From contig CAJUFS010000019.1 in assembly GCA_910585575.1 (NCBI GenBank), positions 1 to 44,316 on the forward strand: a stretch of DNA of 44,316 bases. The letters are read 5' to 3'. The first letter of the stretch is position 1; each line of letters begins with the position of its first letter. The stretch comes from an uncultured Adlercreutzia sp. (GTDB lineage Bacteria > Actinomycetota > Coriobacteriia > Coriobacteriales > Eggerthellaceae). A program made the translations under genes and the position numbers. Under the pieces are notes generated by a model. That model was not told where the DNA came from and did not search any database. It saw nothing but the letters and a program-made list of their open reading frames with translations. This document shows, in pieces, positions 15,911 to 25,127 of the stretch.

Positions 15911-17164
15911 ATGACCACTATGTACGATCTTGCCAAGGAAGAGTACGCTGCCATCGGCATCGACACCGAGGCGGTCATGGAGAAGCTGGCAAAGAAGCCC
16001 ATCTCCGTGCACTGCTGGCAGGGCGATGACGTGCTCGGCTTCGACCAGGAGGGCGGCCTGTCCGGCGGCATCCAGGCCACGGGCAACTACCCCGGCCGAG
16101 CTCGCAACTTCGAGGAGTTGACCGCCGACTTCGACGCCGCTATGGCCTTGGTGCCCGGTGCGAAGCGCATCAACCTGCACGCTTCCTACGCGGTGTTCAC
16201 CGACGAAAACCCCTGGGTGGACCGCGACGCGCTGGAGTACAAGCACTTTGAACCCTGGGTCCGCTGGGCCAAGGAGCGCGGCTACGGCATCGACTTCAAC
16301 CCCACCATCTTCGGTCATCCGGCCATGAACAACGAGCTGTCGTTGTCCTCGCCGGACAAGGAGACGCGTGACTTCTGGATTCGCCACTGCAAGGCCTGCC
16401 GCAAGATTTCCCAGCAAATTGCCGAGGCACTCGATGACGAGACGCTGTGCAACATCTGGATTCCCGACGGCCTGAAGGACGTGCCCGCCGACCGCTACGG
16501 CCTGCGCGAGCGCCTGCGCGACTCCCTCGACCAGATTTACGCCGAGAAGTACGACCGCGTTATCGACTGCTGCGAGTCGAAGGTGTTCGGCATCGGCCTG
16601 GAGTCCATGACCGTGGGCTCCAACGAGTTCTACCTGGCCTACGCCGCCATCCACCCCGGCGTGTACGATCTGCTCGACCTGGGCCACTTCCATCCGACGG
16701 AGAACGTGGCCGATAAGCTGTCGAGCTTGTTGGTGTTCTTCGACAAGGTGCCGCTGCACGTCACCCGTCCCGTGCGCTGGGATTCCGACCACGTGGTGCT
16801 GTTCGACGATCCCATCAAGGAAGTGGCCACGGAAATTGCCGCTATCCCTGGCGCCTGGGACAAGGTCATCATCGGGCTCGACTTCTTCGACGCCTCCATC
16901 AACCGTGTGGGCGCCTGGGCCACGGGCACCCGCGCCATGGAGAAGAGCCTGCTCTACGCGCTGCTGCAGCCGTCCGCCCGTCTGAAGGAGCTGCAGGACA
17001 CCTACCAGTTCACCGAGAAGATGATCCTCGGCGAGCAGGCGAAGTCCATGCCCTTCGGCGCCGTGTGGGACGAGTACTGCCGCCGCCAGAACGTGCCCGT
17101 CGACGGGGGTCTCTTCGTCGAAGTGTCCACCTACGAGGCAAAAATCCTCCCCGAGCGCGCTTAG
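15911..17164 (+). CDS. rhaA: L-rhamnose isomerase
   Basis: The 417-residue cytoplasmic enzyme interconverts L-rhamnose and L-rhamnulose, the first step of the pathway. Family blocks include PISVHCWQGDDVLGFD near the N-terminus, INLHASYAV, and the metal-site region with DLGHFHPTEN and DSDHVVLFDD, whose acidic and histidine residues hold Mn2+. The length matches the family (about 420). A AAGGAAAGGAC site precedes the ATG. It sits between the kinase and aldolase genes. Confidence 0.96.
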   Translation: MTTMYDLAKEEYAAIGIDTEAVMEKLAKKPISVHCWQGDDVLGFDQEGGLSGGIQATGNYPGRARNFEELTADFDAAMALVPGAKRINLHASYAVFTDENPWVDRDALEYKHFEPWVRWAKERGYGIDFNPTIFGHPAMNNELSLSSPDKETRDFWIRHCKACRKISQQIAEALDDETLCNIWIPDGLKDVPADRYGLRERLRDSLDQIYAEKYDRVIDCCESKVFGIGLESMTVGSNEFYLAYAAIHPGVYDLLDLGHFHPTENVADKLSSLLVFFDKVPLHVTRPVRWDSDHVVLFDDPIKEVATEIAAIPGAWDKVIIGLDFFDASINRVGAWATGTRAMEKSLLYALLQPSARLKELQDTYQFTEKMILGEQAKSMPFGAVWDEYCRRQNVPVDGGLFVEVSTYEAKILPERA

Positions 17165-17172
17165 GAGTTCAC

Positions 17173-18078
17173 ATGACATTCTTAGATCAAGCCCAGGAAG
17201 CGCTTACGCAGGGCTTCGATACGGCCCGCGGCGCGGTGTCCGGCGTGGCCATGGAGCAGCTGGGATTCGTCCGCGGCTTCGTGCGGCTGTGCAACGACGG
17301 CTGGGACCAGGGCTGGCACGAGCGCAACGGCGGCAACCTCACGTACCGTTTGACTGACGAGGACGTGGAAACCGCCCGCAAGTTCTTCGACAAGGAACCG
17401 CGCGAGTGGACGCCCATGGGCGTTGAGGTGCCCAGCTTGGGTGGCGCGTACTTCCTTACCACGGGCACCGGCAACTACATGCGCAACGTGGCTGGCAATC
17501 CGAAGAAGAACATCGGCATTGTCCAGCTGAATGAGACCGGGGACGCCTACCGTATTGTGTGGGGTCTTATCGACGGCGGCCGACCCACGTCGGAGTTCCC
17601 GACCCACGTCATGAACCACGCCGTGCGCGTGGCGGCCACGGACGGGGAGTGCCGCGTCATCTATCACGCGCATCCCACGAACGTGATCGCCATGACTTTC
17701 GTGCTGCCCCTCGATTCGCGCACGTTCACCCGCGTGCTGTGGAAAGCCATGACGGAGTGCGTGGTGGTGTTTCCCCAGGGTGTGGGCGTCGTGCCGTGGA
17801 TGGTGCCCGGCGGCGCCGACATTGCGAAGGCCACCAGCGAGTTGATGAAGGATCACGACGCGGTGGTGTGGGCCCAGCACGGGCTGTTCGTGTCGGGCGC
17901 CACGTTCGATTCCACCTTCGGGTTGCTGCACACCATCGAGAAGGCGGCCGACATCTACGGTAAGGCCCGCATGATGAACGGCGGCTCCGATGCGTTCATG
18001 AACACCATCACTGACGAGGGCCTGCGCCAGATTGCGAAGGACTTCAACATTTCCATTAACGAAAGCTACCTGGATTAG
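17173..18078 (+). CDS. rhaD: Rhamnulose-1-phosphate aldolase
   Basis: This class II zinc aldolase of about 301 residues splits L-rhamnulose 1-phosphate into dihydroxyacetone phosphate and L-lactaldehyde. The RhaD motifs are HERNGGNLTYRL near residue 50, IYHAHPTNVIAMT with two zinc histidines, and WAQHGLFVSG with the third. The ATG at 17173 has an AGGAG site and gives the family N-terminus; the frame extends 36 codons upstream into rhaA without support. The MFS gene follows after 8 bases. No lactaldehyde reductase or dehydrogenase gene is present in the window. Confidence 0.95.
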   Translation: MTFLDQAQEALTQGFDTARGAVSGVAMEQLGFVRGFVRLCNDGWDQGWHERNGGNLTYRLTDEDVETARKFFDKEPREWTPMGVEVPSLGGAYFLTTGTGNYMRNVAGNPKKNIGIVQLNETGDAYRIVWGLIDGGRPTSEFPTHVMNHAVRVAATDGECRVIYHAHPTNVIAMTFVLPLDSRTFTRVLWKAMTECVVVFPQGVGVVPWMVPGGADIAKATSELMKDHDAVVWAQHGLFVSGATFDSTFGLLHTIEKAADIYGKARMMNGGSDAFMNTITDEGLRQIAKDFNISINESYLD

Positions 18079-18086
18079 GAGACGTC

Positions 18087-19445
18087 ATGGCACTGTCCCA
18101 AGAGAAGAAAGGCACCATTGCCGTTTCTCTGACCAACTTCCTGGACTCGGGCTGCATTGTGGCCTCGTCTGTGGCGCTGGCTGCCTGGGCCATCGCCTTC
18201 AACTTCGACAACGTATGGGTGTCCATCCTGGGTGCCGTGGGCGCGAACGCCTTCGGTGCTGCCGTGGGCGCGCTTATCGGCGGCTTCTTGGCCGACCGTT
18301 TCGGGCGCAAGTTCATTTACACCTACAACTTGCTGGTGTATGCCCTGGGCGTCTTCCTTATTATGGTGGCGCCGAACCTTATTGTGCTGTGCCTGGGCAT
18401 TGTCATCTCGGGCCTTTCCGTGGGCGCCGGCGTGCCGTCGTCGTGGAGCTACATCTCCGAGATGTCCTCGTCCACCAGCCGTGCTTCCAACATCGGCATC
18501 AGCCAGTTCGCCTGGTCTTGCGGCCCGGCGGTCATCTTCCTCATCGCACTGTTGTTCTCGTTCATCTTCCCGACCTTTGGTCCCGACGGAGCGCTGCTGC
18601 CCGCAGGCACCTATGGCCCCTTCGATGGCCTGTTCGGCATGCGCCTTTTGTTCCTCATCCTGTTCGTGGTGGCGCTTATCGCATGGAACCTGCAGCGCAA
18701 GCTTGAGGAATCGAAGGACTGGACGGAGAAGCAGCAGGCCGGTGGCAAGCAGGACACCTTCATTGCCATGATGGGCCGCGCCCTGACGAACTCCGTGAAC
18801 ATCAAGTCCATTGTGTTCCTGGTGGCCGTGTACCTGACCTGGAACATTGTGGCTGGCACCATGGGCCAGTTCATGCCCTACATGTACGCGGCGGCTGGCC
18901 ATTTGGACGACACCACCATTTCGCTTTTGCAGGCGGTTATGTGGGTGCTCACGGCGGTAGGCTCGCTGGCCATCTTCTCGAAGTTCGGCGACAAGATTCC
19001 GCATCGCATTCTGTTTGCCGCTACGGCGTTGATGGCTCTGGCGGCCTGGGTGGTCATGGTGTTCTTCGGCATGCAGCTGCAGGCCGGCACCGCCGATGCC
19101 TGGGGCTGGCTCCTGTGGGTGTTCGTGGCCCTGTGGGGCATTTCCGCCGGCTTCTCGGCCCAGTGCTTCTATGCGCTGTGGTCCACCGAGCTGTTCCCGA
19201 CGCTTTATCGCGGTGGTGTGCAGGGCATCATGTTCTTCCTGGTGCGCGGCGTGCTGGGCATCTGGTCGCTGGTGGCTGTGGCTGGTCTGGGCGTGGAGAC
19301 GTCCGCGGGCTTCGTGACGGCTGGCATTATCATGTGCGGCTTCTTGCTGGTGTCCTTGGTGGTGGGCGTCGTGTGGTGCCCCAACACCCAGGGCCGCACC
19401 TTGGATGAGATTACCGAGGAGCGCTACGGCAAGCACATCGACTAG
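18087..19445 (+). CDS. MFS sugar transporter, probable L-rhamnose importer
   Basis: The 452-residue protein has twelve predicted membrane helices. MFS signature A follows helix 2 (GGFLADRFGRKFIY), and the C-terminus shows GRTLDEITEERYG, typical of the sugar porter family. It is the last gene of the rha operon, 8 bases after rhaD, which suggests that it brings in L-rhamnose, taking the place of RhaT or an ABC system. Substrate assignment rests on context alone. Confidence 0.85.
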   Translation: MALSQEKKGTIAVSLTNFLDSGCIVASSVALAAWAIAFNFDNVWVSILGAVGANAFGAAVGALIGGFLADRFGRKFIYTYNLLVYALGVFLIMVAPNLIVLCLGIVISGLSVGAGVPSSWSYISEMSSSTSRASNIGISQFAWSCGPAVIFLIALLFSFIFPTFGPDGALLPAGTYGPFDGLFGMRLLFLILFVVALIAWNLQRKLEESKDWTEKQQAGGKQDTFIAMMGRALTNSVNIKSIVFLVAVYLTWNIVAGTMGQFMPYMYAAAGHLDDTTISLLQAVMWVLTAVGSLAIFSKFGDKIPHRILFAATALMALAAWVVMVFFGMQLQAGTADAWGWLLWVFVALWGISAGFSAQCFYALWSTELFPTLYRGGVQGIMFFLVRGVLGIWSLVAVAGLGVETSAGFVTAGIIMCGFLLVSLVVGVVWCPNTQGRTLDEITEERYGKHID

Positions 19446-19494
19446 TGCATCGGCGGACGCATCAACGAGCGCTCCGCTTATCACGGCAAGTACG

Positions 19495-19530
19495 ACGGCC
19501 GGCTTCCTGGGGAGCCGGCCGTTTTCTTTT
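19495..19530 (+). terminator. Rho-independent terminator of the rha operon
   Basis: ACGGCCGGCT (19495-19504) pairs perfectly with AGCCGGCCGT (19513-19522), followed by TTTTCTTTT. Confidence 0.92.
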
Positions 19531-19665
19531 GCGCAGGTTCTTCGCCGTCGCAAACTCCTCGAAACAATGCGCCATTAATTTGATAAACGGACCCGCGCCG
19601 CGCTCGATGGAGAAGGGGCGTGGTATCTTTAGCCCCATCATCCCATGAGTGAGGAGCGGACACAG

Positions 19666-21759
19666 ATGTCTAAAGTCACCGATATCTACGGATCCATGGT
19701 GTTCAACGAGCACGTTATGCGCGAGCGCCTGCCGAAGACCACATACAAGCAGCTGATGAAGACCATCAAGCAGGGCGAGCCCCTCAACGAGGACGTGGCC
19801 AACGTGGTGGCGCACGCCATGAAGGAGTGGGCCATCGAGAAGGGCGCCACCCACTACACTCATTGGTTCCAGCCGCTGACGGGCATCACCTCCGAGAAGC
19901 ACGACAGCTTCATCGATCCCACCGACGACGGCCTGACCATCATGACCTTCTCGGGCAAGGAGCTCATCCAGGGCGAGCCCGATGCCTCCAGCTTCCCCTC
20001 GGGCGGTCTGCGCGCCACCTTCGAGGCCCGCGGCTACACCGCCTGGGATCCCACCAGCTACGCCTTCATCAAGGACGAAGTGCTGTGCATCCCCACGGCC
20101 TTCTGCTCCTACACCGGCGAGGCCCTGGACAAGAAAACGCCGCTGCTGCGCTCCATGAAGGCCATCGAGACCCAGGGGCGTCGCGTGCTGGCGCTGTTCG
20201 GCGACGACGCCACCGAGCGCGTGACCACCACCCTCGGTGCCGAGCAGGAGTACTTCCTCATTTCCGAGAAGGACTACGAGAAGCGCCTCGACATCATGCT
20301 CACCGGCCGCACGCTGTTCGGCTATCCGCCGGTGAAGGGTCAGGAGCTGGAGGAACATTACTTCGGCGCCATCCGTCCCAGCGTGAACGAGTTCATGAAG
20401 GAGCTCGACGACGAGCTGTGGGCCCTGGGCATTTCGGCGCGCACGAAGCACAACGAGGTGGCTCCCGCCCAGCACGAGCTGGCGCCCATCTTCGCCGAGA
20501 CCAACCGCGGCGTGGACGAGAACCTGCTCACCATGGAGAAGATGAAGCTGCTGGCCAGTCATTACGGCCTGGTGTGCCTGCAGCACGAGAAGCCCTTCGA
20601 GTCCATCAACGGCTCGGGCAAGCACAACAACTGGTCCATTTCCGCTGGCGGGAAGAACCTGCTCGACCCCGGCGAGAACCCTATGGAGAACTTGCGCTTC
20701 CTGGTGTTTCTCACCTGCGTTATCCAAGCGGTGGACGAGTACCAGGAGTTGCTGCGCATGACCACGGCGTCGGCGGGCAACGATCACCGTCTGGGCGCCC
20801 ACGAGGCACCGCCGGCCATCGTGTCCATGTTCCTTGGCGATGAGCTGGGCAACATTGTGGAAGCGCTCATTGACGACCACGACTATCGCTCGGCTGAGCG
20901 CGTGTCCATGGACCTGGGCGTCGACGTGCTGCCCAACTTCATCAAGGACAACACCGACCGTAACCGCACCAGCCCCTTCGCCTTCACGGGCAACAAGTTC
21001 GAGTTCCGCATGCCCGGCTCGGCCCAGAACCTGTCCGACGTGAACATGGTGCTCAACACCGCCATGGCCAAGTCGCTCAAGGAGTTCGCTGACCAGATGG
21101 AGGGCAAGACGGGCGACGAGTTCGAAGCGGCGGCCATCGATTACATCAAGCACACCCTGCGCGACCACCAGCGCATCATCTTCAACGGCGACGGCTACTC
21201 CGAGGAGTGGGAGGCCGAGGCGGCCCGTCGCGGCCTGGCCAACCACCGTACCACCGCCGATGCGCTGCCGTGCTTCGTGGATCAGAAGTCCATCGACCTG
21301 TTCGGCGAATTCGGCGTGCTCACGGAAACCGAGGTGCGCAGCCGCTACGAGGTGAAGCTCGAGAAGTACAACAAGATCATGAATATCGAGATTCGCGCCA
21401 TGAAGCGCCTGGTGCGTCGCGACTACCTGCCGGCTATCAACCGCTATGCGGCGAAGCTGGCCAACGGCATTACGGCCATTCGCAGCGTGCTGCCCGACGG
21501 CGATACCTCATTTATGGAGGACAAGCTGCGCAAGCTGGTGTCGGGTGCGGCCGAGATCAACGTGCAGTTGGAGAAGCTGCACAGCCTGCATCGGGCTTCC
21601 CTGGAGATCGAGGACCAGCAGGAACGCGCCAACATGAACGCCCACGAGATTGTGCCGGTCATGGACGCCCTGCGCACCGCTGTGGACGCCATGGAGATCA
21701 TCGTCGAGCGTGAGGCCTGGCCGGTGCCCACCTACAACGAGATCCTCTTTTATGCGTAG
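19666..21759 (+). CDS. glnN: Glutamine synthetase type III
   Basis: The roughly 697-residue protein is a GSIII enzyme, which makes glutamine from glutamate, ammonia and ATP. Its length is well above the 440-470 of types I and II. GSIII marks include FPSGGLRATFEARGYTAWD, the catalytic GAEQEYFLI, KHNEVAPAQHELAP, and NGSGKHNNWS for the ATP/glutamate site. The ATG at 19666 is preferred to the one at 19645 because GAGGAG lies 9 bases before it. The stop codon is buried in a strong hairpin. The gene stands alone, with terminators on both sides. Confidence 0.95.
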   Translation: MSKVTDIYGSMVFNEHVMRERLPKTTYKQLMKTIKQGEPLNEDVANVVAHAMKEWAIEKGATHYTHWFQPLTGITSEKHDSFIDPTDDGLTIMTFSGKELIQGEPDASSFPSGGLRATFEARGYTAWDPTSYAFIKDEVLCIPTAFCSYTGEALDKKTPLLRSMKAIETQGRRVLALFGDDATERVTTTLGAEQEYFLISEKDYEKRLDIMLTGRTLFGYPPVKGQELEEHYFGAIRPSVNEFMKELDDELWALGISARTKHNEVAPAQHELAPIFAETNRGVDENLLTMEKMKLLASHYGLVCLQHEKPFESINGSGKHNNWSISAGGKNLLDPGENPMENLRFLVFLTCVIQAVDEYQELLRMTTASAGNDHRLGAHEAPPAIVSMFLGDELGNIVEALIDDHDYRSAERVSMDLGVDVLPNFIKDNTDRNRTSPFAFTGNKFEFRMPGSAQNLSDVNMVLNTAMAKSLKEFADQMEGKTGDEFEAAAIDYIKHTLRDHQRIIFNGDGYSEEWEAEAARRGLANHRTTADALPCFVDQKSIDLFGEFGVLTETEVRSRYEVKLEKYNKIMNIEIRAMKRLVRRDYLPAINRYAAKLANGITAIRSVLPDGDTSFMEDKLRKLVSGAAEINVQLEKLHSLHRASLEIEDQQERANMNAHEIVPVMDALRTAVDAMEIIVEREAWPVPTYNEILFYA

Positions 21760-21785
21760 TTAGAAGGGTTCCCCTTCTAACTACG
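21755..21785 (+). terminator. Hairpin overlapping the glnN stop codon
   Basis: A perfect 14-bp stem (CGTAGTTAGAAGGG / CCCTTCTAACTACG) with a 3-nt loop includes the TAG stop at 21757-21759. No T-tract follows, so it may serve as a 3' stabiliser or a translation-coupled terminator. Confidence 0.6.
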
Positions 21786-21943
21786 CCTGACGCTGCGGTT
21801 GCGACTGCACCTGGCCTCGCACTTCACCGCTTTCCTTCGCGTAACGAAGTACGCTCAGCCGCGGTTCAGCACGATTCCAGGCACCTGTCGAAACCTCGCT
21901 GACTTCCTTGGGCGCATCCCTGAGTTCTTATTAAATAATTTGA

Positions 21944-21963
21944 AAAGGCCCGTGAGGGCCTTT
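21944..21963 (-). terminator. Terminator of the minus-strand TPR protein gene
   Basis: An 8-bp stem AAAGGCCC / GGGCCTTT with a 4-nt loop. On the minus strand it continues into TTCAAATTATTTAA. It starts 3 bases past the stop codon at 21967. Confidence 0.85.
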
Positions 21964-21966
21964 CGC

Positions 21967-24018
21967 TTATACACCCTGGCGGAGGCTGGCGGCCACGGCG
22001 TGGAGGATGTCGTTGCGCTGGGTGGAGGCCACCAGGCTGGCCAGGGGCGCCGCAGCCAGAGGCATGTCGGCATCGCAGAGGCCGATGAGGGCGCGGCCGA
22101 CCACTTCCATGACGTCGTCGAGGGGTGCCAGGGGCACGCCGGCGGTGCGCAGGGTGGCCGTGGAGTCCCAGTCGCTGCCGGGCACGTTGTTGCCCATTTC
22201 CGCAATGAGGTCGTTGCGCTCGCGCAGGCCTGCCTCGCCCATGGGGCTCGACTCGGGGACGCGCAAATAGCAGGCAAGGGCCTCCAGCAAGCGACCCGTC
22301 TGCCAGTAGGCGAAAGCCAGGCGGTAGTACACGTAGGCGATGTCGTTGCCCGTGACGGCGACGCGCAGGGCCTCTTTGGCCACGTCGATGATGCGGTCGT
22401 AATGATCGCCCTCGGCATAGCAGGTAATGAGGTCGTTGTAGGCCGGAGTGCTGGTGGGGGCCAGGTCGATGCACACGCGCGCCTGGGCCTCGGCGGCATT
22501 CAGGTCGCCCATGTCGCGATAGATGCGCGAGAGGGACGAGCGGGCCGCCTGACCGATGTCGGAGGCGCGGCGATAGCGCACGGACGGATCGGACTCCACA
22601 ATGCTGACCAGATAGCGGGCGAACACGTTCTCGCAGTATAGCAGCTTCAGGGGGTCGCCTTCGGCGTTCTCGGGCGGATCGAGGGGCTTGTCCGTCTCGG
22701 CAACGATGTCCTCCAGCTGGGCCACGGCCAGCAGCAGGGAATCGTCCTTCTCGTCCATGATGGCGCGGTAGCGCGCGCCCAGGGCCGCGTCCTGCTCGCT
22801 CATAACGTCGAGGTCGGACACGATGTCGGCATGGAGCAGGTTGCGCAGGTCTTCCGGCAGGGGACGGGAGTCTTCGGCCACGGGGGTGCGGTTGACTTTC
22901 AGCTCGACGGGCAGCGCCTCGACGGGCTGCAGCGCGCCGTCCTCTCCGAACTCCAAGACGCTGTTCTGCAGGAAGAGCATAGCCAGCAGGGCCTGCGGAT
23001 CATATTCGGTTTCCGGGGCACTGAACTCGCCGCCGCGAATTTTCGCGATGGTGCCCATGGTGAAGGGGATGCGGGCGAATTCCAGGGAAAGGCAGGTGAG
23101 CCCGGCGATGCTGCCCTCTTTGCCGTTGACGACGACGTGGGTGACGCCCACGCTGCTGCCAAAGGCAGCGCTGGCGATGAGCGCCGCCAGGCGCAGGGCG
23201 TAGGATGCGGCCGCGGCGCCGCGCTGGGCGGAGCAGTCGACCCACTGGCCCGTGGCGGCGTCGAAGCGCGACTTCGGGAACACGTCGGCTGTGGGCACGG
23301 ATACGTCGGCGACGATGGTGCCCGAGGCGCTGTCGCACACGAAGCGGTATTCCAGGCGGAAGGGGAGCACCATGGCCTCGCAGGCCGTGGCAAAGCGCGT
23401 GGACAAATCCCAGTTGCCGCCACGGGTGCCCGTGGTGCCGTACTGAGTGTCCAGCTTGTTGTCGCGCTCGGCGGCGCTCAGGTACTCCGGGGCCTCCGCG
23501 GCAATAGAGCGCAAGGCGGTCCAGTCCAGCTCGCTGCATTGGCCCTCGGAAAATTGGTTGACCCAGGCCACGCCCTCGCCGTCCTCGAGCGCCTTGGATA
23601 CCATGGCCAAGCGGTCCAGGATGGACTCGATGCGCAGGATAGTGCCGCGATCGGCGGCGCTGATGGTGGAGTCGTCGAAGACCGACCAGAAGAGCCCCGT
23701 GGTGTTCAGGCGACGCAGCTCGATGGGGTGCTCCACGGCAATGGCTCGCAGTCGCGGCGCGTCGGCGTCGGACAGCAAGCGGGCGGCGTACTGCTCGAAA
23801 CCCGACGAGGAAGCCGGGTCGGCCGGATCGGCCATGGACATGCGGAACAGCAGGCCGTCCACGGCGTCGGGCAAGGGGGCGCTGGTGAATTCCTGCAGGA
23901 CGTCGCGGGTGGTTTTGGTGCCCTCGTCGGCTGCCGTAGTGTTGCCCGAGGCATCGCCACGGGCGCCTTCGTCATGGCTGTCGCTGTTCTGGTTCTTCTT
24001 GCGGAAAAAGTCAAACAC
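21967..24018 (-). CDS. Unrecognised TPR-containing cytoplasmic protein (683 aa)
   Basis: I do not recognise this family. The protein is soluble, with no signal or membrane segment. It begins MFDFFRKKNQ followed by a low-complexity polar linker to about residue 35, a start that resembles SseB-type enhanced-secretion proteins. The central part has no clear motif. From about residue 490 helical repeats look like TPRs (LSRIYRDMGDLNAAEAQAR, YYRLAFAYWQTGRLLEALA), suggesting a protein-binding scaffold. Translation begins at a GTG with GGGAGG 8 bases upstream. It stands alone and converges on glnN. The gap 24019-24256 beyond its start holds nothing firm. Confidence 0.75.
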   Translation of the reverse strand: MFDFFRKKNQNSDSHDEGARGDASGNTTAADEGTKTTRDVLQEFTSAPLPDAVDGLLFRMSMADPADPASSSGFEQYAARLLSDADAPRLRAIAVEHPIELRRLNTTGLFWSVFDDSTISAADRGTILRIESILDRLAMVSKALEDGEGVAWVNQFSEGQCSELDWTALRSIAAEAPEYLSAAERDNKLDTQYGTTGTRGGNWDLSTRFATACEAMVLPFRLEYRFVCDSASGTIVADVSVPTADVFPKSRFDAATGQWVDCSAQRGAAAASYALRLAALIASAAFGSSVGVTHVVVNGKEGSIAGLTCLSLEFARIPFTMGTIAKIRGGEFSAPETEYDPQALLAMLFLQNSVLEFGEDGALQPVEALPVELKVNRTPVAEDSRPLPEDLRNLLHADIVSDLDVMSEQDAALGARYRAIMDEKDDSLLLAVAQLEDIVAETDKPLDPPENAEGDPLKLLYCENVFARYLVSIVESDPSVRYRRASDIGQAARSSLSRIYRDMGDLNAAEAQARVCIDLAPTSTPAYNDLITCYAEGDHYDRIIDVAKEALRVAVTGNDIAYVYYRLAFAYWQTGRLLEALACYLRVPESSPMGEAGLRERNDLIAEMGNNVPGSDWDSTATLRTAGVPLAPLDDVMEVVGRALIGLCDADMPLAAAPLASLVASTQRNDILHAVAASLRQGV

Positions 24019-24256
24019 GGTGTCTACCTCCCACCGGGGAGCTTTGGGTAAGTCGATTCATTCTCCCACAGCCCTTGACGAAAGACCAGGTAAAAAACGG
24101 GGAAGATGCCAGACCCCCACAGCTTTCCAGGGGTTTTGCCCTTCTCGTTGACAGCAACGTTCGATAGTCAATAACAAACATGAGGTAGAAGGTCATTAAG
24201 AGGGCTTGTCGAGGGCGAGACAGTTGGCCGCCTTATTGTCGGAGGAAGAAGAGGCG

Positions 24257-24985
24257 CTACGCCAGCTTGTAGCCCAGGCCCCAGACGGTTTGCAGGTAGT
24301 CGTCGGTGCCGGTGGGCTTGAGCTTGCGGCGCAAGTTCGAAACGTGCACGTTGATGGTGGAGTCGTCAACGGCGTAGGGCTCGCCCCATACCAGCTCAAA
24401 CAGCTCTTGCTTGGTGAACACCTTAGTGGGACGACCCATCAGCAACGCGAGGATGCCGAACTCGGTGCGGGTAAGCGCAAGCGGCGTGCCCGCGGCGGAG
24501 AATTCGTAGGACTCGGGGTCGAGCGTCCATTCTTTATAGCGCAGGAGCTGGACGGCTCCTGCGCCCTGTGCAGCATCCGCTTCCGGGCTCTCGCTCGCGG
24601 TTGTCTTCTGCGCCATTCGGTGCCTGAGCTGCACCTCGATGCGGGCGGACAACTCCTCCAGGTCGAAGGGCTTGGTCAGGTAGTCGTCGGCGCCTAACTT
24701 CAGCAGCGCCACCTTGTCGGCCGGTGTTATGCGCGCCGAGATGACGATGAGGGGCAGGTCGGGGGCTTGCTCGCGCACCTTCTGCACCACGTCTTCGCCG
24801 CAGGCTCCGGGCAGCATGAGGTCGGTGATGACCAGATCGAAGGGCTCGGCGCCGAACTGCAACAGTCCCTCGCTTCCCGAGTAGGCTTGGACGCAGCGGT
24901 GGCCCGCGCGCTCCAGATGAGCGGCAACGATTTCATTGATGGAAGGATCGTCCTCGATGATCAGTATGTTCAGGGGCTCGGCCAT
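24257..24985 (-). CDS. OmpR-family response regulator
   Basis: The 242-residue protein has a receiver domain (residues about 5-118) with the acidic pair E11/D12-D13, the phosphoacceptor D55 in VITDLML and the lysine of LTKPFD. A winged-helix DNA-binding domain follows (about 150-240, with LTRTEFGILALLM and DSTINVHVSNLRRKL). A low-complexity linker of about 25 residues joins them. The ATG at 24985 gives the normal N-terminus, although no clear ribosome site precedes it; an in-frame TTG at 25030 is a weaker choice. The gene is divergent from the ABC transporter and kinase genes, its probable partners and targets. Confidence 0.92.
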   Translation of the reverse strand: MAEPLNILIIEDDPSINEIVAAHLERAGHRCVQAYSGSEGLLQFGAEPFDLVITDLMLPGACGEDVVQKVREQAPDLPLIVISARITPADKVALLKLGADDYLTKPFDLEELSARIEVQLRHRMAQKTTASESPEADAAQGAGAVQLLRYKEWTLDPESYEFSAAGTPLALTRTEFGILALLMGRPTKVFTKQELFELVWGEPYAVDDSTINVHVSNLRRKLKPTGTDDYLQTVWGLGYKLA

Positions 24986-25032
24986 GGGGAAAGCATAACG
25001 AGCCACGCCGCCCCTGTCAGCTATCTTCAAAC

Positions 25033-25062
25033 TTTCTTAAGGCTTGCGTACGAGTTTCTTTA
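25033..25062 (+). promoter_or_regulatory. Direct repeat in the divergent regulator/ABC gap
   Basis: TTTCTTAA (25033-25040) and TTTCTTTA (25055-25062) are direct repeats 22 bases apart, two helical turns, between the response regulator gene and the ABC genes. OmpR-type regulators bind such direct repeats, so this is a candidate site. Confidence 0.35.
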
Positions 25063-25127
25063 TTTTCGCCGCGCACACTGAGGACCGTAGGAAATGCGGT
25101 ATACCTAGGCAAGCGAAAGGAGACGAG

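Noticed and set aside
14846-17179. Antisense open frame of 777 codons opposite rhaB and rhaA
   Set aside because: Same codon-bias artefact; the rha proteins match their families along the full length.
19561-19665. Promoter of glnN with TATCTT at 19624-19629
   Set aside because: No acceptable -35 box at the right distance; left unassigned.
19462-21246. Antisense open frame opposite glnN
   Set aside because: Shadow of glnN; low-complexity product, no ribosome site.
24019-24256. Promoter from TTGACA at 24148 on the plus strand
   Set aside because: No plus-strand gene follows and the -10 position is poor (ATAACA); chance match.
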